This document shows positions 7,736 to 16,009 of a DNA stretch of 35,817 nt, one piece after another. Origin of the DNA: CASQEL01 sp036655975 (GTDB lineage: Bacteria > Desulfobacterota > Desulfovibrionia > Desulfovibrionales > Desulfovibrionaceae). The translations under genes were made by a program, and so were the position numbers. The notes beneath the pieces were generated by a model that saw only the letters and a list, made by a program, of their open reading frames with translations, did no database searches and had not been told where the DNA came from. Location of the stretch: assembly GCA_036655975.1 (NCBI GenBank), contig JAVVPD010000010.1, positions 1 through 35,817 of the forward strand, given 5' to 3'. Every line of letters begins with the position of its first letter. Positions within the stretch are counted from its first letter, which is position 1.

Positions 7736-8935
7736 ATGAGTGATTTCCCGCGTATGCACCGCTTGCCACCCTACGTTTTTTCTGTGGTGGGCGAGCTAAA
7801 AATGCAACTACGCCGTCAAAATATTGATATTGTTGACATGAGCATGGGCAACCCGGACATGCCCACACCGCCGCATATTGTCAATAAGCTGATAGAAGCG
7901 GCACAAAAGCCTGTAAACCATCGTTATTCGCTATCACGGGGCATTCCCAATCTGCGAAAAGCCATTTGCGATTGGTATATGCGTAGCTATGATGTTTATA
8001 TTGATCCCGATACCGAAGCCGTGGTGACTATGGGTTCCAAAGAAGGTTTGGCCCATTTATCCCTCGCAATGCTTTCCCCCGGAGATGTGGTTTTCGCCCC
8101 CGATCCCACCTATCCCATCCACACCTACGCCCCCATTATTGCTGGGGCGGATGTGCGTAGCATTCCCATTGGCCCCGGTCGCGATTTTTTTGAAGACTTG
8201 CTTGCCGCCACCCGCCAAACGTGGCCCAAGCCCAAGGTCTTATTTATTTCCTACCCGCACAATCCCACCACGGAAATCACCTCGCTGGAGTTTTTCCAAA
8301 AGATTGTTGACTTTGCCAAAGAACATAAAATCTGGGTTATCCACGATCTCGCCTATGCGGACATGGTTTTTGACGGCTACAAAGCGCCCAGTTTCATGCA
8401 GGCCAAAGGCGCCAAAGACGTGGGCGTAGAATTTTACACCCTGTCCAAAAGCTATGCCATGCCCGGCTGGCGTATGGGTTTTTGTGTGGGTAACCGCGAA
8501 CTCGTACACGCCCTAACCCGCATTAAGAGCTATTTAGATTACGGTATTTTCCAGCCCATCCAAATTGCTTCCACCGTGGCCCTGAACGGCCCCGACGATT
8601 GTGTACATGAAATCCGAGATATTTATTGCAAAAGACGTGATTCCCTCATCGAAGGCCTCAACCGCGTGGGCTGGGAAGTCCCCGCACCCAAGGCCACCAT
8701 GTTCGTATGGGCGCGCATTCCTGAAGAATTCCGCAAAATGGGTTCGGTCAACTTCTCCAAACTTTTGCTCAATGAAGCCCACCTTGCCGTTTCACCGGGG
8801 CTCGGCTTTGGCTCCTATGGTGATGACCATGTGCGTTTTGCTCTGATTGAAAATGAACAACGTACCAAGCAGGCCATCCGCGGCATCCGCAAGGCTCTCT
8901 CTGGTGTGACGGAGCACCCTGATGACATTGACTAA
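7736..8935 (+). CDS. alaC: Glutamate-pyruvate-type aminotransferase (AlaC family), PLP-dependent
   Basis: 399 residues, fold-type I class I/II aminotransferase. Landmarks: MSMGNPDMPTPPHIV near residue 36 (substrate-binding Gly loop), YSLSRGIPNLR (64-73), FISYPHNPTTE (170-180, Asn contacting PLP), HDLAYADMVFDGYKAPS (203-219, PLP-binding Asp and Tyr), TLSKSYAMPGWRMGF (235-249, Schiff-base Lys238) and VRFALIEN with the distal carboxylate-binding Arg. These blocks match E. coli AlaC closely, so alanine formation from pyruvate and glutamate is the likeliest activity. Sitting before homoserine dehydrogenase, an aspartate-type role is also possible. An in-frame upstream ATG at 7646 would add 30 residues unlike any homologue; AAGGGG precedes the ATG at 7736. 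The stop codon overlaps the hom start by 14 bases. Confidence 0.88.
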   Translation: MSDFPRMHRLPPYVFSVVGELKMQLRRQNIDIVDMSMGNPDMPTPPHIVNKLIEAAQKPVNHRYSLSRGIPNLRKAICDWYMRSYDVYIDPDTEAVVTMGSKEGLAHLSLAMLSPGDVVFAPDPTYPIHTYAPIIAGADVRSIPIGPGRDFFEDLLAATRQTWPKPKVLFISYPHNPTTEITSLEFFQKIVDFAKEHKIWVIHDLAYADMVFDGYKAPSFMQAKGAKDVGVEFYTLSKSYAMPGWRMGFCVGNRELVHALTRIKSYLDYGIFQPIQIASTVALNGPDDCVHEIRDIYCKRRDSLIEGLNRVGWEVPAPKATMFVWARIPEEFRKMGSVNFSKLLLNEAHLAVSPGLGFGSYGDDHVRFALIENEQRTKQAIRGIRKALSGVTEHPDDID

Positions 8936-10229
8936 ACACGAAAGCGGCGCGCCTTTAACCATCGGCCTAGCGGGCTTTGGCACTGTAGGCTCAGGATTGG
9001 TCAAAGTCCTGACCGAAAATGCCGCACTTATCCGAGAACGCACGGGGCGGGATATCCGCATTCAAAGCGTTCTGGTACGCGATATGTCCAAAGCCCGCGC
9101 CGCACCTTTGCCCGAAGGGGCCAAGCTGACCTGCGACCCCGCCCACCTCACCCACGACCCCGCCATTGACGTGGTGGTGGAACTTATGGGCGGTATTCAG
9201 GCCCCGCACGCCCTGATCAGCGCGGCCCTCGACCATGGCAAGCATGTGGTCACCGCCAACAAGGCACTCTTGGCTGAAGACGGGGCAGGCTTGTTTTTAA
9301 AAGCCGCCGAAAAAGGCCTTGCGCTCTTGTACGAAGCCAGCGTTGCTGGGGGCATCCCCATTGTGCAAACCCTTAAAGAAAGTCTGGCTGGCAACCGCAT
9401 TCAAACCCTGATGGGTATTCTCAACGGCACCAGCAACTATATTCTGTCCGAAATGACCTCCAGTGGCTTGGACTTTGACACCGCCTTACAGCAAGCCCAG
9501 AACATGGGCTACGCCGAGGCCGATCCGACTTTAGACATTGACGGGCATGACGCCGCTCACAAATTAGTGCTGCTCATCCGCTTGGCCTATGGCGTAGAAT
9601 ATCCGTATGTTGAAATGCCCGTTACGGGCATCCGGCACATGGATAAACTGGACATCATCTTTGCCCGTGAATTTGGCTACCGCATCAAACTTTTGGGGCA
9701 GGTACGCTCAGTCGATGGCAAATTGGAAGCCGGAGTATTTCCCACTCTGGTTCACCACAGCCTGTTACTGGCCCGCGTGGGCGGCGCTTACAATGCCGTG
9801 CGCGTAGAAGGCAATGCCGTGGGCTCGCTCTTCTTGCACGGGCGCGGCGCGGGCGATCTGCCCACCGCCTCGGCGATTATGGGCGACCTGCTCACCATTG
9901 CCCGCAACGCCCCACCCCATAATACGGGCTTTTTACGGCAGGTACCTCCCAAGGCAGATATTCTGCCCCCAGATCAGGCATGCAGTTCCTACTATGTCCG
10001 CGCTATGGTACAAGACAGCGCGGGAGTATTGCGCGACATAGCCGGTGCCCTTGCCAAGGAAAACATAAGCATTGCTCAGGTCATTCAAAAACCCGCCGAA
10101 GAGCACGGCGTACCGCTGGTATTTATGACGCACAGCGCCACCGCTAGAGCCATCGCAACAGCCTTAAAAGCGGTGGAACAGGCGGGGGCTTTACGCTGCC
10201 CCGCAGTCTATTACCGCGTATTAGGATAA
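8922..10229 (+). CDS. hom: Homoserine dehydrogenase with C-terminal ACT domain
   Basis: A 435-residue enzyme reducing aspartate semialdehyde to homoserine, the branch to threonine and methionine. The N-terminal nucleotide-binding motif is GLAGFGTVGSGL (15-26). The active-site region includes VVTANKALLA, EASVAGGIPIVQTL, GILNGTSNYIL and EADPTLDIDGHDAAHKL, the latter two containing the conserved homoserine dehydrogenase signature. Residues about 355-435 form an ACT domain (YYVRAMVQDSAGVLRDIAGALAKENISIAQV), the usual site of threonine feedback. It is monofunctional; no aspartokinase part. Translation is coupled to alaC through a 14-base overlap, and a GGAG lies nine bases before the ATG. The following gene starts only five bases after the stop. 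Confidence 0.95.
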   Translation: MTLTKHESGAPLTIGLAGFGTVGSGLVKVLTENAALIRERTGRDIRIQSVLVRDMSKARAAPLPEGAKLTCDPAHLTHDPAIDVVVELMGGIQAPHALISAALDHGKHVVTANKALLAEDGAGLFLKAAEKGLALLYEASVAGGIPIVQTLKESLAGNRIQTLMGILNGTSNYILSEMTSSGLDFDTALQQAQNMGYAEADPTLDIDGHDAAHKLVLLIRLAYGVEYPYVEMPVTGIRHMDKLDIIFAREFGYRIKLLGQVRSVDGKLEAGVFPTLVHHSLLLARVGGAYNAVRVEGNAVGSLFLHGRGAGDLPTASAIMGDLLTIARNAPPHNTGFLRQVPPKADILPPDQACSSYYVRAMVQDSAGVLRDIAGALAKENISIAQVIQKPAEEHGVPLVFMTHSATARAIATALKAVEQAGALRCPAVYYRVLG

Positions 10230-10233
10230 TTGC

Positions 10234-12303
10234 ATGCCCGCAACTTGGCTTGAATTCCTCCTTACCCGCCGCTATGCTGTTATGAGTATGGGGGATCCTG
10301 TACCGCACCTTTCGACCGCCGCCCCCGCGCCCGCCTCGGAGGAACACGGGCAACACACAGGCCCCTTCCTGATTCTTGCCAACCATCCTGCCCGGGTGGA
10401 TCCGCTCATCGTGTACGCCCACTTCAGGAGTTTGGCTCCCCTGTTGATGGTAGAAGCGGCCCAGCGCCTGAGCCTGCGCCTCTTGGCGGGCACTGCGGCT
10501 ATCCTGACCTTGCCTCCTCCCCCTGTTGCGCCAGACGCGAGCACGGGGGAAGATACAGAGGCCCTCCGCACGGCGCTGACAAACGCTGCCGATGCCTTGA
10601 AAGCGGGCCGTAGTGTCCTGCTCTGGCCCAACCCTTGCTTGCAAAGTCAAGGGCATGCCTGTGTGCAGGAGGATAATCACGCCTTTGCCCTGCTCAAGCT
10701 GTTGCAGGAACGCGGACAAGCCTTACCCGAATTATTCCTCGTGCGTACGGAAGGGCTATGGGGTAGCCGTTTTTCACGCTACAACCGACCCGAAGCATAC
10801 AATCCCGCCTTTTTTAGCACTCTGTGGGCACAAATTCCCGCGCTGTTTCTCGGGCCTTTTTTACAACGTCGGCCCGTACGCATTGTCACGCGTCGGCATA
10901 GCCTCACCTCCCAACAGATGAATCCACAGTCCTTCAAAAACATGCTCAACACATGGTTTGACGCGAGCAATGAAGGCGCAGTGCTGGTGCCGCGTCTGCC
11001 CCTGTGCCCTATCCGGCGCATGCCGCTGGATCACCTGACTGCCCCAGCCATGAAGGCCACGCCCCCACAGCCTTCCCCCCCCACACTCGCCCCGCAGGGC
11101 CTTGTTGCCCCTCCCGTAGCGGAAAGTACGCTCCTAAACCTAAGCCCAGAGCAGACCGGCGACGATGCCGTCCACACCGCTGCGGCCCCCATAGAGGTGC
11201 CTTCCCCCGCCCCCGAGGACGTAAACACCTGTGACATAAGCACCTGCCCTGAAAACCCCCATTGTGAAGTTTTGGTACAGCCTGCCCCCTACAATGCCAA
11301 GGCTACGGATGCCGCAGACACGCTCTGCGCGGCAAAAAACGCCACCAATGCCCCTTTGGCGGATATCGCCCCCGCCGTGCCCCGTATACCGCCCTTTTTG
11401 GCGGTACAGCATGCCCTAACGCGTCAGGGCAGCGTTACGGATGCCAGCTACGGGCAACATTTTTCCCGGCGCACCCTGCTGGGCCTTGCCAAAGCCATCG
11501 GTGCTCTGCTTGGCCCCGTGCCTGACACGCGCATCGGCATAGCTCTACCCTGTGGTGTGGGAGCTATGGCTGCCTATATGGGAATTCTTGACTGCACCTT
11601 GGAAGACAGCCGCATTCCCGTGCTGCTCAATCCCGCCCTGTCCGCAGACCAATTAGCCCACTGCGCCGAGCAAACAGGCATCACGCATGTGGTAACCTGC
11701 CGCAGCCTTCAGGGCAAAGGGCTTCCCCCCGAGGCGAGCCCCGTTTATCTAGAAGACATCACCCCCGCTCAGATCATGCGCGGTTCGGCCCTGTCCTTTA
11801 TGGGTTTCGCCGGAGCCACAGAAATGGATACCGTAGCCGCCGTATTTTGTCAGGACACCACCCCTGTAAGCCTGAGCCATCAAGACCTTATGGGCAGCCT
11901 GCACCGGCTGATCGAAAACCTGAAGGCGGCCCCCCTGCACGTGCACAGTCTCAGCATTTTGGGCTGCCTACCACCGCACACGCCGGTAGGCCTGCTCGCC
12001 AATATCCTTCTTCCCCTCACGTGCGGAGTGCCCATTGTCACCGTGAATGACAGCCCCAATAATCCCGCCCTCGCCCGCAGTGCCGAAAATTACAGCGTAA
12101 ATTTCTTTACCGGAACACCGGATAGCCTGCGGAATTTACTACGCCACGCGCGTTCCCAACTCTCTTTCCGCTTTATTATGCTCACCCGCGAATCCTATCC
12201 CGAAGACTTGCTGCCCCTTATTCCCAAAGCGTGCCCGCATGCCCACGTTATGGACGTGGATATGTGGGGGAACATACATGTCGTGACGCGAAACAACACC
12301 TAA
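10234..12303 (+). CDS. Two-domain PlsC-like acyltransferase / degenerate AMP-binding-like protein (Aas-like)
   Basis: 689 residues. The N-terminal domain (about 40-240) resembles a glycerophospholipid acyltransferase: LANHPARVDPL contains the H-x4-D catalytic motif (51-56), and GLWGSRFSRYNRPEAY is typical of the Aas-type subgroup. The second acyltransferase motif, usually FPEGT/R, reads LLWPNPCLQSQG (129-140) and lacks the Glu-Gly. A Pro/Ala-rich linker spans about 275-395. The C-terminal part (about 395-689) follows the adenylate-forming enzyme layout (HALTRQG..., RRTLLGLAKAIGALL, CGVPIVTVND), but the ATP loop TSGTTGxPK is replaced by CQDTTPVS (just before LSHQDLMG) and the C-terminal lid subdomain is absent. 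It could be a lipid-remodelling enzyme retaining only acyl transfer, or a non-catalytic scaffold. Tight coupling to hom (4-base gap) is unexplained by known pathways. A bidirectional terminator follows. Confidence 0.72.
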   Translation: MPATWLEFLLTRRYAVMSMGDPVPHLSTAAPAPASEEHGQHTGPFLILANHPARVDPLIVYAHFRSLAPLLMVEAAQRLSLRLLAGTAAILTLPPPPVAPDASTGEDTEALRTALTNAADALKAGRSVLLWPNPCLQSQGHACVQEDNHAFALLKLLQERGQALPELFLVRTEGLWGSRFSRYNRPEAYNPAFFSTLWAQIPALFLGPFLQRRPVRIVTRRHSLTSQQMNPQSFKNMLNTWFDASNEGAVLVPRLPLCPIRRMPLDHLTAPAMKATPPQPSPPTLAPQGLVAPPVAESTLLNLSPEQTGDDAVHTAAAPIEVPSPAPEDVNTCDISTCPENPHCEVLVQPAPYNAKATDAADTLCAAKNATNAPLADIAPAVPRIPPFLAVQHALTRQGSVTDASYGQHFSRRTLLGLAKAIGALLGPVPDTRIGIALPCGVGAMAAYMGILDCTLEDSRIPVLLNPALSADQLAHCAEQTGITHVVTCRSLQGKGLPPEASPVYLEDITPAQIMRGSALSFMGFAGATEMDTVAAVFCQDTTPVSLSHQDLMGSLHRLIENLKAAPLHVHSLSILGCLPPHTPVGLLANILLPLTCGVPIVTVNDSPNNPALARSAENYSVNFFTGTPDSLRNLLRHARSQLSFRFIMLTRESYPEDLLPLIPKACPHAHVMDVDMWGNIHVVTRNNT

Positions 12304-12309
12304 AAACGC

Positions 12310-12343
12310 AAAAAGGGCCGCTCTCAACTAAGCGGCCCTTTTT
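12310..12343. terminator. Bidirectional terminator between convergent genes
   Basis: AAAAAGGGCCGCT (12310-12322) and AGCGGCCCTTTTT (12331-12343) form a perfect 13-bp stem with an 8-nt loop and T-runs in both directions. It serves the acyltransferase-like gene (+) and the NhaC-family gene (-). Confidence 0.93.
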
Positions 12344-12362
12344 GTATATATACGCGCAAGAA

Positions 12363-13691
12363 TTATGCGACAGATTTTTTTATCGGCGCTTTGGGAAGGC
12401 CCAAAAGTATCGCCGCTGCGGCGGCAAGCCCCAAGAGCATACAATACCAATTATTCGCCGCAACACTCACCGGGGATATCTTGGCGATAGAGCCTGCCAG
12501 TAATAATTGCGCGGCATAGGGAATAAGCCCCTGTACCACACACGACACTATGTCCAGCAAACTGGCACTGCGACGCGAATCGATGCCGTTCTTTTCCGCA
12601 ATTTCACGGGACATACCGCCGGACAGAATAATCGCCACGGTATTATTGGCGGTGCACACATCGGCTAGCCCCACCAACAAGCTGATACACCATTCACCCG
12701 CTTTAGCCGAGCGCCCGCCCGACAATTTACACGACAGCTTGTCCACTTTTTCCAGCAACCAACGGATGCCCCCCTGATAGCGGATAATTTCACCCAAACC
12801 ACCAATAAGCATGGACAACACCATTATTTCATTCATACTGGTGAAGCCCTTGTACACGTCCTGACTGAACAGCAGCAGCGTATATTGCCCGTTCACCAGA
12901 CCAATGGCTCCGCAAAAAACAATACCCACCAGCAGCACCACAAACACGTTAATGCCCGCCACCGCCAGCCCCAAAATCAACAGATAGGGCAACACCTTAA
13001 TCAGTTCATAATCACCGCTTTGCACCACCTGACCCGACGATCCCACGCTCCAGAACAAGACCAAGGCCACCACAGCAGCAGGCAGGGCAATGAGCAAGTT
13101 CATGCGGAATTTATCCCCCATGTCACAGCCTTGCGTGCGCGTGGCGGCAATGGTCGTATCTGAAATCATGGACAGGTTATCCCCAAACATGGCACCGCCC
13201 ACGACCACGCCCATCAGCATAGGAACAGGAATATCCGTCTGCGCGCCGATGCCCATGGCAATAGGCGCAATGGCGGCAATCGTGCCCATGCTTGTGCCCA
13301 TGGCGGTGGAGACAAAGGCCCCGATCAAAAATAAGCCCGGTAAAATCCACTGCGGCGACACCAGAGACAGGCCAAAATTCACCGTTGCAGAAACCCCGCC
13401 AATGGTTGTAGCCACGGTGGCAAAGGCCCCTGCCAGCAAATAAATCATGCACATGGTGATGATGTTGATGTCACCCACACCCGCCATAAAAATGCTGATT
13501 TTTTTGTTCAGATCATCCTTGCCCTGAATCAAAGCCCACACAATGGCCGGGAAAATAGCCACTGTGGCCGAAAGCTGATAAAAAGCCATATCCACATTGC
13601 GGGACGTGAGCAAAGCCCCCGTACCAATGAAAATAACAAGAAAAAGCCCTAGAGGCAGCAGGGCCGCCCCCCGTGATTGTTCTTCTGGCAT
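12363..13691 (-). CDS. NhaC-family Na+-coupled antiporter/transporter, candidate methionine carrier
   Basis: A 442-residue polytopic inner-membrane protein with about 11-12 hydrophobic segments. The signature GDNLSMISDTT (170-180) and the upstream STAMGTSMGTIAAIAPIAMGI are diagnostic of the NhaC ion-transporter family. A second half-repeat contains GLADVCTANNTVAIILSGG. Family members exchange Na+ for H+, or for malate/lactate, and a subgroup (MetT) has been predicted to carry methionine from linkage to methionine regulons. This gene is the last of a panC-metK-nhaC string whose first gene carries the same operator as metF, so a methionine-related substrate is a reasonable inference but not proven. 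GGAG eight bases before the ATG supports the start. A hairpin in the 110-bp gap after metK may lower its expression relative to metK. Confidence 0.85.
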   Translation of the reverse strand: MPEEQSRGAALLPLGLFLVIFIGTGALLTSRNVDMAFYQLSATVAIFPAIVWALIQGKDDLNKKISIFMAGVGDINIITMCMIYLLAGAFATVATTIGGVSATVNFGLSLVSPQWILPGLFLIGAFVSTAMGTSMGTIAAIAPIAMGIGAQTDIPVPMLMGVVVGGAMFGDNLSMISDTTIAATRTQGCDMGDKFRMNLLIALPAAVVALVLFWSVGSSGQVVQSGDYELIKVLPYLLILGLAVAGINVFVVLLVGIVFCGAIGLVNGQYTLLLFSQDVYKGFTSMNEIMVLSMLIGGLGEIIRYQGGIRWLLEKVDKLSCKLSGGRSAKAGEWCISLLVGLADVCTANNTVAIILSGGMSREIAEKNGIDSRRSASLLDIVSCVVQGLIPYAAQLLLAGSIAKISPVSVAANNWYCMLLGLAAAAAILLGLPKAPIKKSVA

Positions 13692-13753
13692 ACGTGCTCC
13701 GAAAAAGAGAGAAAATAAAGAATAAAACTCCCGAGGGCTTTGCCCCTGCGGGG

Positions 13754-13787
13754 AAAATATGGAGGGAGATTACGCCGCCCTCCATAT
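13754..13787 (-). terminator. Hairpin after metK (possible terminator/attenuator)
   Basis: ATATGGAGGG (13757-13766) and CCCTCCATAT (13778-13787) pair over 10 bp, loop 11 nt, followed on the minus strand by TTTTCCCC. A second, GC-rich small hairpin (CCCCGCAGGGG) lies immediately downstream. The T-run is short, so partial read-through into the NhaC-family gene is plausible. Confidence 0.55.
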
Positions 13788-13801
13788 CTCTACACGCATC
13801 C

Positions 13802-14977
13802 CTAAACTTTAGCCGCAGTACGCAGATCGGCAACGGCATCGGTGCGTTCCCACGTAAATTCGGGAAGTTCGCGCCCAAAATGCCCGTAGCACGACGATTT
13901 TTTATAAATGGGACGCTTCAGATCGAGGCGTTGACTGATGAAATAGGGACGCAGATCAAACACCTCGCGCACGGACTTGGTCAACACTTCGTCGGACAAG
14001 TCGCTGGTTCCGAGGGAAGATACCAGTACAGACACAGGCTGGGCCACGCCGATGCAATAGGCGATCTGCACTTCACACTTGGGGGCAAGGCCGGCAGCCA
14101 CAACGTTTTTAGCAATATAACGGCCCATGTACGCGCCCGAACGGTCCACTTTAGAAGGATCCTTACCGGAAAAAGCGCCACCGCCGTGATGCCCTGTGCC
14201 GCCATAGGTATCTTGAATAATTTTGCGTCCGGTCAGGCCACAGTCGCCCATGGGCCCGCCCACAACAAAGCGCCCGGTAGTATTGATGAAAATTTCGCAG
14301 TCTTTTTCGTCAAAGTAGCCGGTGGGGTCGAGCACAGGATGGATAACGTGCGTTTTAATCGCTTCAATAATATCGCTTTGGCTTGCGTGGGGCGCATGCT
14401 GGGTAGACACCACCACATTATTAATACGCACGGGTCTGCCGTCCACATATTCAAAGGATACTTGTGTTTTGCCGTCGGGGCGTAAAAAGTCTACCACGCC
14501 GCCTTTACGGGCGTTGGTGAGCTGCTGGGAAAGCTGATGCGCCCAATAAATGGGGGCAGGCATCAGCGTTGCCGTTTCGTCACAGGCAAAGCCAAACATC
14601 ATGCCCTGATCGCCAGCCCCCTGATCTTCAGGGGCGGTACGGTCAACGCCTTGAGCAATGTCAGCCGATTGCTTGTCAATGGACGAAAGAACAGCACAGG
14701 TTTGATAGTCAAAGCCCATTTCAGAGCTGGTATAGCCAATTTCGCGGATGGTTTCCCGCACCACATGCGGCAGATCAGCATAGCCACGGGTGGTGATTTC
14801 CCCAGCGATAACCGCCATACCTGTGGTCACCAGTGTTTCACACGCCACGCGGGAGTCAGGATCCTGCGCCAGCAAAGTGTCAAGAACAGCGTCGGAAATC
14901 TGGTCGGCAACCTTGTCGGGATGCCCTTCGGTGACGGATTCAGAGGTAAAGAAATATCTGCCTGTATTGGGTTGCAT
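13802..14977 (-). CDS. metK: S-adenosylmethionine synthetase
   Basis: 391 residues, normal for MetK. It forms SAM from methionine and ATP with release of phosphate and pyrophosphate. Visible motifs: FFTSESVTEGHPDKVADQISDA near the N-terminus (ATP- and methionine-binding His), GDQGMMFGFACDET (the hexapeptide loop G-A-G-D-Q-G, read here as QGAGDQG), RPDGKTQVSFEY, and GGAFSGKDPSKVDRSGAYMGRYIAKN (the P-loop-like G-G-G-A-F-S-G-K-D motif and catalytic Lys). The frame is open 8 codons further, but AAGGAGG lies six bases ahead of the ATG at 14977, which fixes the start. It begins 29 bases after the panC stop. No SAM riboswitch-like leader was found; control is probably through the operator at the start of panC. 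Confidence 0.97.
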   Translation of the reverse strand: MQPNTGRYFFTSESVTEGHPDKVADQISDAVLDTLLAQDPDSRVACETLVTTGMAVIAGEITTRGYADLPHVVRETIREIGYTSSEMGFDYQTCAVLSSIDKQSADIAQGVDRTAPEDQGAGDQGMMFGFACDETATLMPAPIYWAHQLSQQLTNARKGGVVDFLRPDGKTQVSFEYVDGRPVRINNVVVSTQHAPHASQSDIIEAIKTHVIHPVLDPTGYFDEKDCEIFINTTGRFVVGGPMGDCGLTGRKIIQDTYGGTGHHGGGAFSGKDPSKVDRSGAYMGRYIAKNVVAAGLAPKCEVQIAYCIGVAQPVSVLVSSLGTSDLSDEVLTKSVREVFDLRPYFISQRLDLKRPIYKKSSCYGHFGRELPEFTWERTDAVADLRTAAKV

Positions 14978-15006
14978 AGAAGCCTCCTTAAAATGTTCCA
15001 ATAGGA

Positions 15007-15852
15007 TTAGCCGAGTAGGATATTGTCGATCAATCGCGCCTTGCCCATGTTCATGGCGCAGGCCATGAGTGCCTGTTCTGCAACCGTGTGCACGGCCTGC
15101 AAAGACACAGGATCCACCACGGACAGATAGTCCACCCGCCCATGCGGCATGCGGCAGGCCCAGCGCTCAAGCACACCCGTAATAAGTGTTTGCACGTCAT
15201 GTTCCCCGTGGCGTACCTGTTCTTGCGCCCACTCCAGCCCGCGCCGGATTTCGGGCGCTTCAGCGCGTTCATCTGAAGTAAGATAAGCATTGCGCGAGCT
15301 TAGAGCAAGGCCATCGCTTTCACGCACGGTGGGGCGGCCCACCAGACGCACGGGCACGCAGCAATCACGAACCATACGCCGTATAATTGCCAATTGTTGC
15401 CAGTCTTTTTCACCAAAAACCGCCACCGTAGCGCGCGAAAGCATGAGCAGCTTCATCACCACGGTGCACACGCCCTTAAAATGCACGGGGCGGCTCGCGC
15501 CGCACAAGCCCTGAGCCAAGGCGGGCACCGTAATCCACGTGGCATGATCCGGCGCGTACATGCTTTCAGGACTGGGGGTAAAAAGGATGTCCGCTCCGAC
15601 CGATTCCACAAGGGCGCTGTCCCTCGCAAGATCACGCGGGTAAGACGACAAATCCTCTTGGGGGCCAAATTGGGTGGGGTTGACGAACAGACTCACCACC
15701 AATATATCCGCAAGAGTACGACCGTGACGCATCAGGTCTTCATGGCCCGCATGGTAAAATCCCATGGTGGGCACCAAGGCAATGGTCTTGCCGGCAGCCC
15801 GCCATGTTTGACATTGGGCTTGAAGTTGTTCCGCTTGAGTTAGTATCTGCAT
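15007..15852 (-). CDS. panC: Pantothenate synthetase (pantoate-beta-alanine ligase)
   Basis: A 281-residue cytosolic ligase that joins pantoate and beta-alanine using ATP, giving pantothenate for CoA. The nucleotidyltransferase signature is LVPTMGFYHAGHEDLM (26-41; the HIGH-like H34-x-x-H37). Further motifs: SLFVNPTQFGPQEDLSSYPR, FGEKDWQQLAIIRRMV (ATP/pantoate pocket) and ESDGLALSSRNAYL (KMSKS-like region, here S-S-R-N). N-terminal length before LVPTMG fits homologues, so the ATG at 15852 is probably right although the Shine-Dalgarno is poor. It leads the panC-metK-nhaC string. The palindromic operator 15851-15870 overlaps the start codon, so panC is apparently under the methionine/SAM regulator although its product belongs to CoA synthesis. 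Confidence 0.95.
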   Translation of the reverse strand: MQILTQAEQLQAQCQTWRAAGKTIALVPTMGFYHAGHEDLMRHGRTLADILVVSLFVNPTQFGPQEDLSSYPRDLARDSALVESVGADILFTPSPESMYAPDHATWITVPALAQGLCGASRPVHFKGVCTVVMKLLMLSRATVAVFGEKDWQQLAIIRRMVRDCCVPVRLVGRPTVRESDGLALSSRNAYLTSDERAEAPEIRRGLEWAQEQVRHGEHDVQTLITGVLERWACRMPHGRVDYLSVVDPVSLQAVHTVAEQALMACAMNMGKARLIDNILLG

Positions 15853-15870
15853 ATCAAGGTATAGTGATAT
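15851..15870. promoter_or_regulatory. Palindromic operator (SahR-like) at the start of panC-metK-nhaC
   Basis: ATATCA-N8-TGATAT, a 20-bp palindrome overlapping the panC ATG and lying just downstream of the predicted transcription start. Its reverse complement matches the operator upstream of metF (27773-27792) at 19 of 20 bases, including the non-symmetric centre (CTATACCT versus CTATACAT). Both targets encode SAM-cycle steps, so an S-adenosylhomocysteine-responsive ArsR-family repressor (SahR) is the likely binder. Confidence 0.75.
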
Positions 15871-15887
15871 AGTTAATGTGAGCTAAC

Positions 15888-15916
15888 TTTATACACGCCG
15901 AAACAATCTTTGTCCA
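15888..15916 (-). promoter_or_regulatory. Sigma-70 promoter of panC-metK-nhaC
   Basis: On the minus strand TGGACA (15916-15911), 17-bp spacer, TATAAA (15893-15888). Each hexamer matches consensus at 5 of 6. The expected start is near 15881, giving a leader of about 30 nt that contains the palindromic operator. Confidence 0.65.
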
Positions 15917-16009
15917 TCAATTCTTTCATCCACAAGAAAGCTCCTGCCCGTATTCCATGCCCGCGCTAAAGTTCTTGACGGCACCGCCTTGGCACGGCAC
16001 AATTACGAG

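Noticed and set aside
10144..10719. A 191-codon minus-strand open frame
   Set aside because: It spans the hom/acyltransferase junction antisense to both; composition is typical of a shadow frame.
12904..13163. Small His/Gln-rich open frame on the plus strand within the NhaC-family gene
   Set aside because: It is antisense to conserved membrane segments; the composition is the mirror of hydrophobic codons.
14977..15006. SAM riboswitch or T-box-like leader ahead of metK
   Set aside because: The panC-metK gap is only 29 bases, and neither it nor the metF leader contains riboswitch-like folding; the shared operator explains control better.
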